DNA of 64,000 nt from Bombyx mori. Its lineage: Eukaryota > Arthropoda > Insecta > Lepidoptera > Bombycidae. This document shows, one piece after another, positions 10,329 to 22,114 of this stretch. The notes under the pieces are model-generated. The model made no database searches and was not told the origin of the DNA. It saw only the letters and a list, made by a program, of their open reading frames with translations. The DNA lies in NCBI RefSeq assembly GCF_030269925.1, contig NC_085107.1, forward strand, positions 4,092,001 through 4,156,000, read 5' to 3'. Within the stretch, counting starts at the first letter, position 1. Every line of letters begins with the position of its first letter. Position numbers and translations under genes: made by a program.

Positions 10329-10329
10329 T

Positions 10330-11740
10330 TATAAAGAAGCTCTCGATATATTCCGAGCTTAATAAGATCTGCGCTTTTTCATTTCAACTGTGAAAACGTT
10401 TTACTTCAATCGTGATTAAAAGCACCAGTTTTCGTTTCACGAAATATTTTTGTACATTCGAATTTTGCAATCAAACCGTTCAATATTAACGCGGGCCGTT
10501 CGTTAATTTCACAGATGCCACGGCATGTAAACTTTTGATATATCAAATAAGAAAAATCGAGTTAATATTTCATTCTACTTTGATTTAAGATTCATAATTC
10601 TTAAACAGAACTAAGCGTGTTCATAAAATGGTGGTTCTTCTTTTCAGTATTTATGTCAAAAAAGGAACTACATTTATAATTTAAAAAAATTGTGACATAA
10701 GGACTTCAACAAATTGAAGCCTAAAGGCCGAGAGTGAACGCTTCATTCCGACGAAGCGCTAGGAAGTGTCATTAACTTTACATTATTCCTTGCTGCACAA
10801 ATGCTCGCTGACAGCTCTCTCAAACAGATGAACAGATAGTAATAGAACCTTTTGCGAGACATCCCAAAAGTGTTGTTACTTCTTCGGTGAATTATCGCTG
10901 TATATGCAGTGAATAGCCTATTTAGATAGAAATTAGATTTTAGAATTATAAAAAAATTAAAGCTGGTAAAAATGATAGTATATCTAATCTAATACATTAT
11001 AAAGGAGATGTTTGAATAACTACTGAGAATGACCACAAGCGAAGAAACAGAATCTTTGTTGAGAATTATTTTTGAAACGTCGAAGGTCCGTCTGAACGTA
11101 ATTAACGCTTGCCATTTGTATGGGCCCGATGAAGCTCTCACCAGTTTCACGAGTAAATATTTAATTTTATCTTCGCATCGGGAAATCGACGGCCACAATA
11201 CGAGACGCCTCGTAGAATTCGTTTCGTAATTGCGTCATTGTAACAATTATTATTGTATTCGTGTAATGTAATTGGGGCCGGAGTTCGGCTGGCTTAGTCA
11301 GGCCGTCGCGTCGGGTCTGTTAGGCATCGTCGGTTGACGGAACGAGTTTTGCGATGCGTCACACACCGCACGCACTTCAATACTGAAAGGACGCAAGTGC
11401 GAACCGCACCAAGCCGTTACCTGTCTATCGAGGACTTTCTACCTTATTCCATGTTAAGATTCAAATCGAGCGTTTACTGGGCTTAACGATTTATAGACTT
11501 GTAAAATATGTTGAAACCGTAAACGGAATCTTAAACGTGCTTATTTATTACAATTTTTTTTGTTAAGGTTTTATCATAAGGTCGTCGTATCCCCCGAAAC
11601 ACCCATTACATGGTATAAACATACAAAACTAACATTAAGTTGAAGCTCTGTAAAAAAATCTACAATATAGAAACTTAAATAGATAGACCTTTAATAAAAG
11701 TATAAATATTGTTTCTGAGCGTTATAACATTCTTTACATG
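10330..11740. other. Intronic DNA, nothing recognised
   Basis: No exon or transposon end was identified. A CpG-rich, GC-richer patch at about 11277-11425 stands out from the AT-rich surroundings but has no motif I can name. The opposed frames at 10989-11229 carry no recognisable domain. Confidence 0.4.
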
Positions 11741-11744
11741 AAGG

Positions 11745-11866
11745 TTGAGAGTCCTCAGCGGTAGGTGGTTTAACTGTGCCCCTGACATTACTGTCGTCCA
11801 TGAGTCACGGTGACCATTCATCAACGGGCTGTAACTCGGCTGCCTGTGACGGCAATAAAAACGTAC
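11745..11866 (+). mobile_element. Diverged LINE tail (same family as 28368-32106)
   Basis: Aligns by eye with the last ~110 bp of the intact LINE: GGTAGGTGG, TGTGCCCCTGACATTACTG, CATGAGTCACGGTGACCATT, CTGCCTGTGACGGCAATAAAA. Many substitutions mark an old copy. Confidence 0.7.
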
Positions 11867-12303
11867 AAACATCGAAAATTACAAACATTACCACTATTGG
11901 CCAAATTCAGAGTAAAAACATATATAAAAAATAGATATATATAGCCAAAAGCAGGTTTTAAAAGAAAAAAAATTGTTTCTTTCGAACAGCGTTGAAAATT
12001 AATACACAATTCTGTATTATTTAACTGCATTAAATCTAACCTCATAACAAATAAACTTTTAGTTAGCATTCACACTGTACCTACAGGTATATTATAGCCG
12101 AGTTGAGTGCAGATAGCCATAAAAATACTTGGATGCATGGTTACGCGGTGCACATACTAACTAACCATCGCTTGTCTGTCGGTGACTGTTTATCTGTAGA
12201 AAAATGAATCATAAATATATTTCTTACAAAGCAAAAATCAATACATCATAGTTTCAAACGAAGATAATTAAAAAAGACGCAAATCGTTTCCTAAGAACTT
12301 GTC

Positions 12304-12563
12304 TTTTTTTTTCTACCTATGCCTTGAGAGGCTATTTCAGCTTCTCCTTGATGTGTAGATGAGCTCACTGGGCTCAAACCGGGAGTGTTGCCAACACTGG
12401 GCCTAGCAAGAGCAGTGCTTCGCAGAATCTACCATCGGATCGGAAACGCGACCTATTGAGAAGATCCGGCGAGAAACTCAGTGGGCTATGTCTATGGGTT
12501 AATTCACTCGTCGAGCCCTTCGTCGCGAGCGACGGGTTCGACGGGGACGGTGACCGGACGAAT
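12304..12563 (-). mobile_element. BMC1-like LINE tail, minus strand
   Basis: The plus strand shows a T run (complement of the A tail), then the shared tail blocks GAGCTCACTGGGCTCAAACC, AGCAAGAGCAGTGCTTCGCA, GAGAAGATCCGGCGAGAAAC and CGTCGAGCCCTTCGTCGC. The same blocks occur at 19846, 39861, 44700 and 54205. Only the last few RT-ORF codons and the 3' UTR are present. Confidence 0.82.
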
Positions 12564-12569
12564 GCAAGA

Positions 12570-14200
12570 TTTTTAATGTCTTAACGCAAATAGTGGCGTA
12601 CGAACTGCACGATACGATTTCACTCGCGATGCCGTCGTCGCTTGTGTACGCATACGTCTTCCGTTCGAAATGCAAACAAACAAACACTCTCACTAATTAA
12701 CAGTTAGGATTGTAATTTTATGACGTTTAACATTTCCCAATTTCAACTCGTTATTCACTCGTTCAGGTTACGCAAAAACTTGTGAAAACAAACTTATCGG
12801 AATGATGTAGTCATTGTCAATTTTACAAGGAAGTTGTAAAATTGCGATAAATGCCAATTGTATTTTGCCTCTTGACTAGCTGTCGAAATATGTAATACTA
12901 AAATTCACTACAAAGTTATCTCCTCAATAGTTCGGAATCGGAAAACAATGTATCAGTAGATGCTATTTGTTTATTGCCTACTAGGAATTGAGCTATTCAT
13001 GCGGAGAACTCGGTAACTAGGTTGATGAAATATAAAGATAAAGTTGAAGAATATGTAGTTGGTAACGTCGATCATATTCAAATAAATTAGTATTCTGCTA
13101 ATAAAATACCGTTGATCTAGAATATAAATATAAAGACTGATAGTTTGGTTTTCATATAATGAATGTGTATTGTTTGTTTATTGATTACGTAAAATAAAAA
13201 TAGGAGCGCCAAAAATGTAAACATAACTTTATTAAAAAATAAAACTTAAATGTACAATATTTTTAATGCATTTGCCAATATTTAATAATTTCGATTGCTT
13301 CAGTAAATAGACTGAGACGAGAACCACGCTAATTAGTACATCGCTGAAAACTTACAAATAGATGGATCCGTTTGTAAATATCTGTGTATATTTTTTTATT
13401 TGTATATGAGGCGGTGGTAGTGAAGGTCTGCAGTGAGCACTTGTTGTATCGTATAAACTGATGATACAACTTCGTTTGATTTTAATTATTTTCACCTGTA
13501 GTCTCCCCTCTCTCCTGTAGTTTGAAGTTAGCGTGCAAGTTCCGGAAATTCCATGAATGTCTGTTCACGTTACATGTAAAGTACTCGGAGAAATATGGAA
13601 TTCACGAAGTTCTATGAAACGTTTACGGCTCGTGATATGGAAATATCTCGCATTTTCAGTGACACAAAGCCTTGATATATTATCTATGTAATGTTCATTT
13701 ACGGTCTGACTGCAAGGAGCACCGTCATTAAATTAATTGTTATCAGGATCGTATTTCGAATTTAGCTATTCATAAGGAAATCGGGCTTCAGTAATAATAA
13801 ATAAGTAATAAAAAAATATTCATCGCCGGTAACTTATCACCAATTGTGGACCTTCCATCGAAAAAAACTAAACATCGTTCATTACCAGCATTGTACACGT
13901 AGGTAAATAATGTTGACATATCAAATAGTTTATATTCACCGAAGCATTTATGCGTATGTGTTTATTTAATGTTTTACGTGGCCTAATAGCATTCTGGTTG
14001 GATCAGATAACCGTGTTTGTGTACTGTACTGTAAGTTGGCCGGAAGTTGACTACACTCAAAATACTGATCTATTATAAACGGACAGTTTGCCCGTGTGTC
14101 ATTTCATTCTTTGTGATCAATTTTATCGTGTCGACAAGTGAAAATGGTTTTGGAGCCCAGCTGGAATCGTCGGCTTTCGTGTTAGTATCGAAGTCATCAA
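12570..14200. other. Intronic DNA, nothing recognised
   Basis: AT-rich, without a recognisable exon, RNA or transposon end. Confidence 0.4.
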
Positions 14201-14203
14201 TTT

Positions 14204-14305
14204 GTTGTTAGGCTACAGAATGCACTGCATTTCGTACATTTGTTTCCATATAGTGTTGTTAGGCTACAGAATGCACTGCACTTCGTACACTTTTTTCCAT
14301 ATAGT
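14204..14305. repeat. 51-bp tandem duplication
   Basis: Two adjacent 51-bp copies starting at 14204 and 14255 (GTTGTTAGGCTACAGAATGC), differing at only a few bases. A simple recent local duplication. Confidence 0.9.
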
Positions 14306-14908
14306 GCTCATGTTCTTAAATTTGTTTAAAGTCGTTTGCGTTTTTTTTTAATGAATCGTGTTGTAGTTGATTGCAAGCATAAAAATGATCACCAAATGTA
14401 TTATGGGTATTTTTTGTTCGTTTTTTTTGTTGTTAAAAGGGCCGATATTTTCAGCTTTATCTAGTTTTATGCGGTTGCCGTTGCACTGATAGAATATCGC
14501 AGTATAAATGCTGCCGTCCACCTCAGAGGAAGAACGAATAATCTTCGATAATGTCTATTCCATTCATACAATGGGAATCTAGACCGCATCGCAGCAAGTA
14601 TTGTTGATCAAAACTGTCTGGGTTCACAATACACCCTACAATCCGTAACTATGCCATTACGAAAAGTAACTGTGGGTTTGATTTATAACATGACAATGTT
14701 ATTGTGGAATTCGGTTAGGAACTTGTTAGGTACATAGCTATATAGAGAAATTTGTATGTCCTGACGTTTTACCTATCAAGCCACGAACTCTTCACAGTTA
14801 CACCCTTCACATTGGTATTTATAAAAGTCGTATGCTCTCTGGTCGTTGGTCTTAGCTAAATACTATACGAAATTTTCTTGGTGACAAAACCTCTCCCACG
14901 CCCATATA

Positions 14909-16240
14909 CTTAGTCTGGCCATAAATACTGTTACAATTAAAAATAAACAAAATATTACATTTGAATTTGGAATCTGTCATTTTTATATGATTGCTCATTG
15001 AGTTTTCTCATTTTGGCGCCAATACATTGTACAATATTTTGCGATATTAAAATGGAGTGGGGTGATAAAGAGAACCGAATCGCTGTGATTGCATTACACA
15101 AAGTAGGTATGGAGCCAAATGCAATTTTTAAAACTCTCCATACGCTTGGTATTAGTAAAATGTTTGTGTACCGGGCTATTAATAGGTGCAATGAGACCTC
15201 CTCTGTTTATGACAGAAAAAAATCTGGCCCTCCACGTAGTGTTCATACGAAAAAGGTGGTCAAAGCAGTAAGGGAAAGAATTCGAAGAAATTCAGTCCGA
15301 AAGCAAAAGATTTTATCTCGGGAGATGAAGATAGCACCTTTTACCCCATCGAGCCCCACCACTCCGACTCCACGAAACCCACGGTACCGCACAGTGCGCG
15401 CCGAAATGAAGATAGCACCTAGAACCATGTCGCGTATTTTAAAAGATGACTTAGTACTTGCAGCCTATAAGAGACGTACTGGTCATTTCTTAACTGATAA
15501 TTTAAAAGAGAATAGGGTGGTAAAATTGAAACAACTACTAAAGCGGTACGCAAAGGGAGGTCATAGAAAATTTTTGTTTACGGATGAGAAAATTTTTACA
15601 ATTGAGCAACATTTTATCAAACAAAATGACCGTATTTATGCTTAAAGCTCTAAGGAAGCTTCCCAATTAGTCGACAGAGTGCAACGTGGGCAATATCCGA
15701 CTTCAGTGATGGTTTGGTGGGGTATTAGCTATAAAGGAGTGACTGAGCCATACTTTTGTGAAAAGCCCCTTAACAATACCATGTTCAATAATCAAGAATA
15801 GTCCTTCCAGCAAGACTCGGCGCCAAGTCGTAAAGCTCGGTCTACGCAGTCTTGGTTGGAAACGAACGTTTCGGACTTCATCAGAGCTGAAGACTGGTCG
15901 TCGTCTAGTCCCGATCTTAATCCGCTGGATTATGATTTATGGTCAGTTTTAGAGAGTACGGCTTGCTCTAAACGCCATGATAATTTGGAGTCCCTAAAAC
16001 AATCCGTACGATTGGCAGTGAAAAATTTTCCCATGGAAAGAGTGCGTGCTTCTATTGATAACTGGCCTCAACGTTTAAAGGACTGTATTGCAGCCAATGG
16101 AGACCACTTCGAATAAGCTTTTTATACTTTAAATTGTTTTATATTTATGTATTAAACTAACACACTGTAAAAGTAATAAATGTTATTTGCAATAGATATA
16201 TATATTTTTTAATTGTAACAGTATTTATGGCCAGACTAAG
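14909..16240 (+). mobile_element. maT-type (DD37D) transposon, copy 2
   Basis: A complete 1332-bp element with ~35-bp, essentially perfect terminal inverted repeats (CTTAGTCTGGCCATAAATAC at the left, its complement at the right). It is flanked by TA at 14907-14908 and 16241-16242. The inverted repeats differ from those of copy 1, so this is a separate maT subfamily. It contains one disabled transposase gene. Confidence 0.93.
15052..16116 (+). pseudogene. maT transposase, two stops, one insertion, one deletion
   Basis: The ATG at 15052 (MEWGDKENR) aligns with the start of copy 1. The whole gene stays in one frame to the TAA after GDHFE, but is interrupted by TAA at 15643-15645 and by TAG at 15799-15801, where copy 1 has Trp just before the catalytic FQQDS. 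Catalytic residues are visible: Asp in LFTDEKIF, Asp in FQQDSAP, and Asp 38 residues later in SPDLNPLDYDLW (37 between, DD37D). Relative to copy 1 it lacks about 19 residues between FCEK and NNTMF. It gains 27 residues at 15340-15420, an in-frame 81-bp insertion flanked by a 15-bp direct repeat (ATGAAGATAGCACCT). Role as for copy 1; inactive. Confidence 0.9.
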
Positions 16241-16244
16241 TATA

Positions 16245-16750
16245 TAGAAAATGCTTATCGCCTGCTAAATGCAAAAAAATGACGAGTTATATTAATAATA
16301 TGGTGTCCATTTTATGTGTGAAACTATTTAACAAAAACACTTATTAGTATGATTCTGTCAGTAGTTCTACCCCCTTGTCTAGAATTTTTTTAGAGATACA
16401 CAATTTTTTTCTATTTACATTTTTTGAGAATTTTTATTTAACCACGCATTGGTTTTGCATACTTTTAAAATACATGTAAAGAAAAACCTTTTTATATGTA
16501 ATTTTTATATAAAACCTTTTTAGTAAAAAAGAAAGGATTTTTCTTATATACCTATAGATTGAGTGAACTCTGTCATTGAGAAAAAAAGACGAGCTCAGTA
16601 GTTCAGTTTTATTTGATTCAAGAATACCTACTGTGTAAAATAATTTGTGGACAATAAAGGCTTTAAATGTTGTTTTGTTAATATTGAACACAAAACGCAA
16701 TTAAGTATTATATTATTGTTTAACCACTTTTCGAATATTCCATATCAATG
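16245..16750. other. AT-rich DNA, nothing recognised
   Basis: Between the maT copy and the MITE. The minus-strand frame 16434-16700 is low-complexity and not recognised. Confidence 0.4.
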
Positions 16751-16754
16751 TATA

Positions 16755-17635
16755 TGTTACCGGAAATGTATGGAATCAAGGAATTGTATACAAATCCTAG
16801 GAAATGTGTACAATTCCGATACTATTTAGGAAATGTATAATATATTGTTTGAAAAACTATTTAATGCATAGATATCCTAGGAAATGTATAAATTTCCTCG
16901 GAATTGTATATAATTCCAATATCGTATTAGGAAATGTATAAAGTAAATGTTTTCTGTAATAAAATACGTTGTTAATAATATTTTTTTATTATAAAACTTA
17001 TTGAGACAATCGGGTAACAGTCATACCGTAAAATAATAATAATATATTCATATTATTATCTTACTAATTAAAACTTCTAAAAACAACTAACTATTAACTT
17101 TTAACGTATCACAAAATCAACTTATATTTATTCTTATAAAATCAAATTTTCGTTTGACAAGTAATCAGTCTGATAATTAAGTAATAAGTAATATAAGTAA
17201 ATAAATAAATGTCAAAGTATAAAAGTAAATCTTTATATTATAATACTTTGTCAGTCCATATAGCTATTTATTTTTGCAGGGTAAGCTCGAATGGCATTTG
17301 GAAGTACATAATACTTTATTTTTAAAACACAGACATCTTGATGTAGCACAGTTTTTCTTGCAAAGGCACTTCTTAAATCCCTGGCCGGTTCCAGTGGATT
17401 GCAAGTTGGCAACTGACCGTAGTGCAAGACTCGTCCCGCTGTCCCCGCGTACCCACCAATATCTTAAATGTTTTACATTTCCGATTGATATTTAGGAAAT
17501 GTATAGATTTCCTAGGAAATGTGTAATGTGTAAGTATAATATAATTTATTTCACACATTTCCGTGCGATTTTAGGAATTACATACATTTCCTAGGAATTG
17601 TATACAATGACGGATTACATACATTTCCGTTAACA
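16755..17635 (-). mobile_element. MITE-like DNA transposon, copy 2 (inverted)
   Basis: An 881-bp inverted counterpart of 794-1648. The ends are TGTTACCGGAAATGTATG and the complement of TGTTAACGGAAATGTATG, with TATA directly flanking both sides. It shares the central block (for example GGCACTTCTTAAATCCCTGG) and the subterminal palindromic motifs with copy 1. No transposase is present. The frame 17274-17495 simply crosses the shared central block. Confidence 0.78.
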
Positions 17636-18130
17636 TATACATACCATGACTTTATTTTTTTAGAACGCAAAATTCTGAATATAACTATTTCTATGCTATT
17701 GGAGTACAAACTTCCTGATTTGGTGTGCTTGGCTAACCTGTTTGATGTCAATGGGTTAATGCTCAATTGGGAGTGACAGCTGACGAGAACGCCACGGTCG
17801 GTGTAGGCAAAGATCTAGATGATAAAGTTTTTCCGTTATCTAGTTTCAAACTCGGATACCATTATTACGATTTATTTTTTCGTTGGGGTATAAACTAGGC
17901 GTAAGGGAAAACATTCCCAAAGTATATATCGAGGGGTGAAATGCTAATTGGTGTAAACGACATATTTGAAACTTTACAGAAGAATCATTTGATGTTTAAA
18001 ATTTGGAAAAAATATCAAACAAAAATGCTTCGGCTATTTGAATGGAGTAAACTAAATTAAAGGTCAATTAAAAACTTTAATTACAAAGATAAATATCGTG
18101 TATTAAGCTTTTCACCTCTCAATATGTATG

Positions 18131-18298
18131 TTTTTTTGTTAACCTAAATAAGACGAGTTCACACACCCATTGGTGCTGGTAATTCGTAATCGGAGCTCAT
18201 AATCATCCTTCAAATGTGACATGTTTCCGCTTCTGGGCAGAAATAGGCCTGAGGGTTGTACCTATCCGTGCGCGCCTACAATAAGCGCTATTACCAGA
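18131..18298 (-). mobile_element. Degenerate Bm1-type SINE, minus strand
   Basis: The T run and the order of landmarks (GACGAGTTCACACACCCA, GGAGCTCATA, GGGCAGAAATAGGCC, ACCTATCCGTGCG, TTACCAG) follow the Bm1 tail read on the minus strand, with an internal deletion and many substitutions. Confidence 0.65.
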
Positions 18299-18299
18299 A

Positions 18300-19845
18300 A
18301 ATCGCCGGCTGGCGATCGCACTACGCTGGTATAAATGTAATACTCAGAGTGTGTGAGAGATTCAAGTGAATCTCTAAGTTGCCTTTAACGTAGCTCTCGG
18401 AAAGAAATTTGGTACTGCTGCAGGCCGCATTGTACCAATTGTAACACAATAAAAAATTGCTCATAAACTCGGCGTAAGAAACATATTTCCGGTATACCTT
18501 TTGCCGAAATGGCTTTAATAGATTCGAGAAAAAAGATATTCTAGAGGTTTAGAATATAATTTTTACAAAGTACATATAAATGATCCTGTATTAAGAATTC
18601 CTTAATATATAGGGGATCGTACGTTACAATAGATAACGCACAAAACTGAAAAATATAAATGCATTCAACAAAAGACCCAGTTAATGTCTTGTCATACTTC
18701 GTCTTGTTAAAAGTTTCTGTAACTACTAACTATAACTTTGCACAAAGTGTAACAAAACATGAACGCTGCACTAAGTCCTGTCGTGCGCCGAAAGTCAGTT
18801 ACAGAATTGAAACTGAAATCAACCGGTAGACTTTCCAGTTCTGTAACTTGCAGTTTTGCAAAGTTACAATGTTAAATTGCTTAAATTACAGATCAGCTTG
18901 CTCTTTGACTACACTAACATGTCCGCTTATAACTTTGCAGTAGACTAAAAATGGTTTAATTTAGACATAATTCTGTCAGCATTCATAGAAGCCATCTTTA
19001 TTTAATAGACATATCTATATAATAAGTAATAGTCGTTTGATTATGCATTTCATAATATACTTCAATGATATATATATATATATATATAGCTTGAAATTAA
19101 CACGACTTCTTGATAGCTCACCCGAATATGCTTATGAACTTGGTTTGAGCAACTTATTAATGGTTTCGATGCTTTTTGTTGTCATACTTTTTACCTGATT
19201 AATGATAACGATTTCATTTCAATTATCTATTAGTCGTTTTTAAGGTACCTTATGATTTTGAACGAAATGTTGTGTATCTAAGAGGTAGTATATTTAGAAA
19301 GCACCCTATTCTTTGCATAAATTTCAATCAATACATGTGTATGGACGTCGTACTTTTATCTTTTATTTATGCAAAACCACTTCAGAAGCCAACTCGAGAG
19401 ACGTGTATTCTTTCCTCGTGCAATCACTTACGGCGAGACGTCGAGTCGTCGAAAATTTCCTATATTGCAGCGGAAAATCTTCCGCAAATTGCGCCTCGGG
19501 TGAACGAAATTGTGTTCGAAGCTTCCCAGAGCCACGTATCCGTACGGCTTCCGAGTAGGTAGTACGCCCCGGCACCCGATCTGTATTAATATAGATTCAC
19601 GGCGTTGGTCGCCTGTTCGATCTTCAGTAATACTCCTTTTATTCATTTTGTTCGTCACTACTCTGGCCTCGGCTGCGTTAGCTTGTTCAATGCAATTATG
19701 GTTTAATTCGAAAATTTTCAATAGGAGAAACTATAATTTTTTTTTTTATGAAATCAATAATTAAAATAAAATTGAAGTTTTTATAATATCTATTCGTTTA
19801 AAATACTCTTACTATGAAATGTTGACGTGGTAACTCTTTACAGCA
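18300..19845. other. Intronic DNA with (TA)n and a GC-richer patch
   Basis: A TA dinucleotide run lies at about 19067-19088. Bases 19380-19720 are richer in CpG than the surroundings and are open on both strands (19272-19562 plus, 19428-19721 minus). No known domain or clear splice-bounded exon was found there. Confidence 0.4.
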
Positions 19846-20025
19846 CACTCGAGTTTCTCGCCAGATCTTCTCAGTGGGTCATGATTTCTGTGGTAGATTC
19901 CGCGAAGCACTGCTCTTGCTAGGGCTAGTGTTAGCAACACCTTCGGTTTGAGCCCCGAGAGCTCACCTACACGCTATGGTAATGCTGATATACCCTCTCA
20001 AGGCTATCAGCATAGGTAGAAAAAA
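19846..20025 (+). mobile_element. BMC1-like LINE tail, plus strand
   Basis: Shows GAGTTTCTCGCCAGATCTTC, then TCAGTGGGTCATGATTTC, GCGAAGCACTGCTCTTGCTA, GAGCTCACCTACACGC and a final ATAGGTAGAAAAAA. These are the same tail blocks as 12304-12563 in the opposite orientation. Confidence 0.82.
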
Positions 20026-20029
20026 CCAA

Positions 20030-21145
20030 AACTCCGCACGGCATTATTTCTGAATTGAAACTTTCCTTAATTTAAACAAAATAATACAAATCTGTTGCTA
20101 GTTCAGGTCGCACGTATACTTGAAAAATAGCGTTTAAAATGTAGTAATAGTGAGTGAGAGTGATACATACAGATTATATGATAGAATTTGAAGCGGAAAA
20201 CAGAATACAAAGCATTCGTGATGAGGTCGATGCTTCACCCCAAACGTGTTGATTAAGAGCATCACAAAGTATAATCGTAAGTGGAGGCTTCGTTGTTTTC
20301 CACGATATCGATTTATTTATTACACTTTGGCTCAGTCACAAAATTAATTTTTTAGGCAGAAAGAGAAAAAAGCCAAAAAGGGAGGTGGCAAAAAAAAAAT
20401 TAGCTTCCTAAAAATATATTTATTATGAAGAATAGAAGTTTCCTAGTGAAACTTCCTGTATTTATTTACGTACATGTCACAGCAATGTACGTGATATCTA
20501 TTTATCCCATGAAATCGGTACCGATATAAGCAACGAATGGGTTTCACTCGATAAATTTGTACACAACAAGATATATTCGATTTATGTTTTTGAAAATAGA
20601 AACGCGTAACTTTAAATTAAAATGACTTTTTCATATTAAGAGTAATCCAGAAATCGGAAAAAGCTTCGACTAGTTTGTACTCAATAATTATTTTTTTATG
20701 GCTACAGCGTAACGTCCTGTTAGGTTATTCAAACTTTTCTTGAACTGGTTTTACTGAATGTTTTTGCTGGAAACTAAATTGAAATGTTGTAGAATTTAAA
20801 TTCCTCGTGAATTGTAGAAAAATAACGAAGCTTTTAAAACAGACTGCTTCTAGGAATGGAACACATTAAAGATAACAAGCTTTTAATTTTAGCTGTGTTC
20901 GGTAACACGATTCTTCTGTCTGAGCTTTTAAGTGTAGTTGCGAAGAATTATGGGGTTGGTCATATTTACTCGACAACCCGTGACAAAACTGATGGAAGAC
21001 CCAATGGTCAATCGTTCGACCACTGTAATGACATTAAGTCCGCCTTTATACTGTCTAGTTTATAAAGTTGTAAATAAATAAATATTAAGTCACATGTCAA
21101 CATGTCCGAAAACGAAACTGCTTTATTCGAATAGTTTAAAAACAA
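20030..21145. other. Intronic DNA, nothing recognised
   Basis: AT-rich, with no exon or repeat end that I can support. Confidence 0.4.
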
Positions 21146-21147
21146 CA

Positions 21148-21570
21148 AAGTGCCCTGTGACGACGGAATGATATTAGTACTTCAAGAAGGCAATACTCTG
21201 TCGCTTTGTAGAACTTACAGACTGATCTTACTTTTAAGGACTTTAAGGTTAAGGGTCCGTCTTGTTTTCTATTCGCCTCACGTGCTGTTACGATCAATTC
21301 CTAAGGCCGATTTCGGAGAAGGCTACAGTACTGTAGACCACACTAATGCACTGCGACACTATGTATATTATCTATATCGTGATGTATAACTCAGTCTTGG
21401 CCTAGTATGTATTGACTATGAGAAAGCCTTCGATTGTGACTGTTAGCTTTCAATGATGCGAAATTGACTACCGATATATGAAAATACGCGACAAATAATT
21501 AAAACGGTTGTCTGGTAGTCATGAGTATATGTCCCCGATGGAATGCTTGTTGATTGCTCTGAATAGAAGC
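21148..21570 (+). pseudogene. RTE-clade reverse transcriptase fragment
   Basis: The translation contains motifs in the order expected for an RTE-type RT. First MILVLQEGN (compare the family's I-L-x-K-K-G-D), then a Y-R-L-I-L-L block (family YRPIxLL), FGEGYSTVDH (family FRxGYSTxDH) and, after a stop at about 21388, CIDYEKAFD, which is RT motif A with the first catalytic Asp. The YADD motif and everything beyond are missing or degraded. It is an old internal fragment, inactive, in the same clade as 24418, 41683 and 58690. Confidence 0.75.
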
Positions 21571-21867
21571 TCCGTCTGGACCATAAAATAAATATGGGCG
21601 AGAAAGTCATGTCTAGTGCCCATTATATGTAGTAGTATTATCGGAGACATTTCGTTCGGAGTTGTTTACGTCTGAACCTTGTACAAATGGTCTATTTGGA
21701 TTGAACCTTGTACAATTAAGCGCCTTTCGACAGATGATAATGATGATGTCATGAAAAGTAATGTGTTTGTTTTCTAAAGGTTTTTTTTTTCCAAATTTAT
21801 TCTCCAAAATGATACCAGTAGCAAACTCTAAACTCTAGAAAATGTAACGTAGAAGGGAACGGTGTAT

Positions 21868-22114
21868 CTTTTTTATTGCTATGTTTCGGTGGACGAGCGC
21901 ATGGCATATCTAGTGTAAAGTAGTTAGAAGCCCATAGACATCAACAACGTATTCATTAATGCCGCCACGCACCTTGAAACAGGAATTCTAAGGTCTCAGT
22001 TTCACAGTACAACGGCTGCCCCATTCTTCACACCGAAACACATTACTGCTTTACGGCAGAAATACGCAGAGCGGTGGTATCGGAAAGGATTCACAACACG
22101 TCCTCCCACCAGTA
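21868..22114 (-). mobile_element. Diverged Bm1-type SINE, minus strand
   Basis: Landmarks TTTTTTATTGCT, GGTGGACGAGCGCAT, GCCCATAGACATCAACAACG, CACCGAAACACATTACTGC and CCTCCCACCAGTAAT follow the Bm1 tail on the minus strand with scattered changes. Confidence 0.85.

Noticed and set aside
794..17635. Giant composite transposon bounded by the two inverted MITEs
   Set aside because: Each MITE has its own 4-bp duplication, and these differ, so they inserted independently.
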